A stretch of 6,275 nucleotides of DNA, taken from Bacillota bacterium. GTDB lineage: Bacteria > Bacillota > Bacilli > Alicyclobacillales > SLC66. The stretch's first letter is position 1; the number at the start of each line of letters is the position of its first letter. Shown piece by piece: positions 4,936 to 6,275 of the stretch. The notes below the pieces were generated by a model, which was not told the DNA's origin, ran no database searches, and worked only from the letters and a program-made list of their open reading frames with translations. A program made the translations under genes and the position numbers. Where the stretch lies: the NCBI GenBank assembly GCA_021820825.1, contig JAKADD010000149.1, positions 1 to 6,275 of the forward strand, read 5' to 3'.

Positions 4936-6275
4936 ATGACGACGGCGTGGGAAGGGTTGCGCGCAAAACTGGCTCTCATTCCGGAACGGCCCGGTTGCTA
5001 CCTGATGAAGGACCAGAATGGCAGCGTGATTTATGTTGGTAAAGCTAAGGTGCTGCGCAATCGGGTGCGATCGTATTTTTCGGGAAGCCATGATGCAAAG
5101 ACGCAGCGACTCGTCGCGAGCATTGTCGATTTCGAGTATATCGTCACGGACACGGTCGCTGAAGCGCTTGTTCTGGAATGCAATCTGATCAAACATCACG
5201 CGCCTTACTACAACATTATGCTGCGTGACGACAAGACATATCCGTACATCAAAATCACCAGGGAAGAACACCCACGTCTCGAAATCGTGCGTAAAGTAAA
5301 AAAAGACAAAGCCGCCTATTTTGGTCCCTATCCAAATGGCGGCGCGGCTGCCGAAACCAAGCAGTTGCTTGATCGTCTGTACCCTCTTCGCAAATGCAAA
5401 AGACTCAAGTCCAAGGTCTGTCTTTACTATCATATCGGACAGTGCCTGGCTCCTTGCGAATTGGTGGTGGAGGAGCAGACCTACGCCGGGATTGTGAAGG
5501 AGATCAGCGATTTCCTGAACGGAGGACATCAGGCGATCACTGCAGAATTGGAACGAAAAATGCAGTTGGAAGCGCAGCAGTTGAACTTTGAACGGGCAGC
5601 GGAACTGCGCGATCTGATCGCACAGATCGCGCGCGTCATGGAAAGGCAAAAGGTGACGTTGCCTGATCGCATGGATCGGGATATATTTGGGGTGTTTACG
5701 GACAGGGGTTACATGAGCATACAGGTCTTCATTATGCGCCAGGGGAAAATGATTGAACGTTCCGCCGCCGTGTTTCGCCACCACAGCACAGAAGCCGAAG
5801 ACGCAGGATCGTATGTGGCCCAATTTTATTTTGACAATCCCGACGTGCCAAAGGAAGTGTGGTTGCCAGAAGGTGTTGACACGGAGGGATTGCCCGAATT
5901 TCTTGGCGCCAGGGTGTTGACGCCAAGACGCGGCAAAAAATATGAACTGCTCGAACTGGCGACGCACAACGCGCGCCTGGCACTGGAGGAGAAATTCCGG
6001 TTGATGGAACGCGATGAGGAGCGCACGGTCAACGCCATGCAGGAATTGGCTGAAGCATTGGGATTGCCGCTGCTCGGCAGAATTGAGGCGTTCGACAATT
6101 CCAACACACAGGGCACAGATCCGGTGGCGGCCATGGTTGTGTTTGTGGATGGGCAACCGGCGCGCCGGGAGTACCGTAAATTCAAGATCAAAAGTGTGTC
6201 TGGTCCTGATGATTATGCGTCGATGCGCGAGGTGATCCGGCGGCGGTACACCAGGCTGCTGCGGGAGCATCACCC
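4936..6275 (+). CDS. uvrC: UvrABC excinuclease subunit C, N-terminal three quarters (partial)
   Basis: The frame is open from ATG 4936 to the right edge (446 complete codons; UvrC is usually about 590-610). UvrC is recruited by UvrB to damaged DNA and cuts both sides of the lesion. Seen in order: the GIY-YIG nuclease domain (GCYLM 20-24, VIYVGKAK 31-38, Arg41, catalytic-type Glu81 in ALVLECNLI); four cysteines, C154, C162, C170 and C174, spaced as in the UvrC iron-sulfur site; the UVR/UvrB-binding helix pair (about 201-235, LNFERAAELRDLIAQI); and the start of the RNase H-like nuclease domain with FDNSNTQG, where Asp387 fits the first catalytic aspartate. The remaining active-site residues and the helix-hairpin-helix domain lie beyond the window. 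An in-frame TGA at 4927-4929 makes 4936 the first possible start; GGTGA (4925-4929) is a modest ribosome site. It lies 38 bases after the SPFH gene, with no promoter or terminator seen between. Confidence 0.96.
   Translation, partial: MTTAWEGLRAKLALIPERPGCYLMKDQNGSVIYVGKAKVLRNRVRSYFSGSHDAKTQRLVASIVDFEYIVTDTVAEALVLECNLIKHHAPYYNIMLRDDKTYPYIKITREEHPRLEIVRKVKKDKAAYFGPYPNGGAAAETKQLLDRLYPLRKCKRLKSKVCLYYHIGQCLAPCELVVEEQTYAGIVKEISDFLNGGHQAITAELERKMQLEAQQLNFERAAELRDLIAQIARVMERQKVTLPDRMDRDIFGVFTDRGYMSIQVFIMRQGKMIERSAAVFRHHSTEAEDAGSYVAQFYFDNPDVPKEVWLPEGVDTEGLPEFLGARVLTPRRGKKYELLELATHNARLALEEKFRLMERDEERTVNAMQELAEALGLPLLGRIEAFDNSNTQGTDPVAAMVVFVDGQPARREYRKFKIKSVSGPDDYASMREVIRRRYTRLLREHH

Noticed and set aside
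4864..6273. A 469-codon open frame on the - strand
   Set aside because: It is the antisense shadow of uvrC, whose motifs (GIY-YIG, four cysteines, UVR helices) are clear on the + strand. The - frame is rich in His, Arg and Phe and has no recognisable domain.

Overview
The window looks like chromosomal DNA of a moderately GC-rich Gram-positive bacterium of the Bacillota, possibly a relative of Alicyclobacillus (inference). The reasons are strong AGGAGG-type ribosome binding sites, a fused chorismate mutase-DAHP synthase of the Bacillus AroA type, a Bacillus-like PspA, and a promoter matching the sigma-W consensus. All intact genes lie on the + strand.

Layout. (1) Positions 1-1328 hold the 3' end of a histidinol-phosphate/aromatic aminotransferase gene (hisC), then aroA, which starts the shikimate pathway. 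The unit ends at a probable intrinsic terminator (1391-1447). (2) Positions 1413-2173 are a patch of gene decay. A cardiolipin synthase gene on the - strand has shrunk to about 350 bp by two internal deletions. Next to it, on the + strand, is an unrecognised coding-like stretch broken by a probable frameshift and an in-frame TGA. (3) Positions 2336-4897 are an envelope-stress block: a sigma-W-like promoter, pspA, a 325-bp spacer with no convincing gene, a short NfeD-family membrane protein gene, a heptamer repeat, and a gene for a stomatin/QmcA-like SPFH protein. (4) uvrC, for nucleotide excision repair, begins at 4936 and runs off the right edge.

How the genes fit together. HisC-family aminotransferase and AroA belong to aromatic amino-acid/histidine metabolism. 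PspA, NfeD and the SPFH protein are families tied to membrane integrity and membrane microdomains. In B. subtilis both pspA and the NfeD-flotillin operons are under sigma-W, so the clustering here probably reflects one shared function. The lost cardiolipin synthase is also a membrane-lipid gene. uvrC follows the SPFH gene after only 38 bases and may be read from the same transcript, with no evident functional link. I see no CRISPR array, tRNA, rRNA, insertion sequence or clearly new system. The least explained items are the decayed + strand gene at about 1807-2173 and the 3070-3394 spacer.
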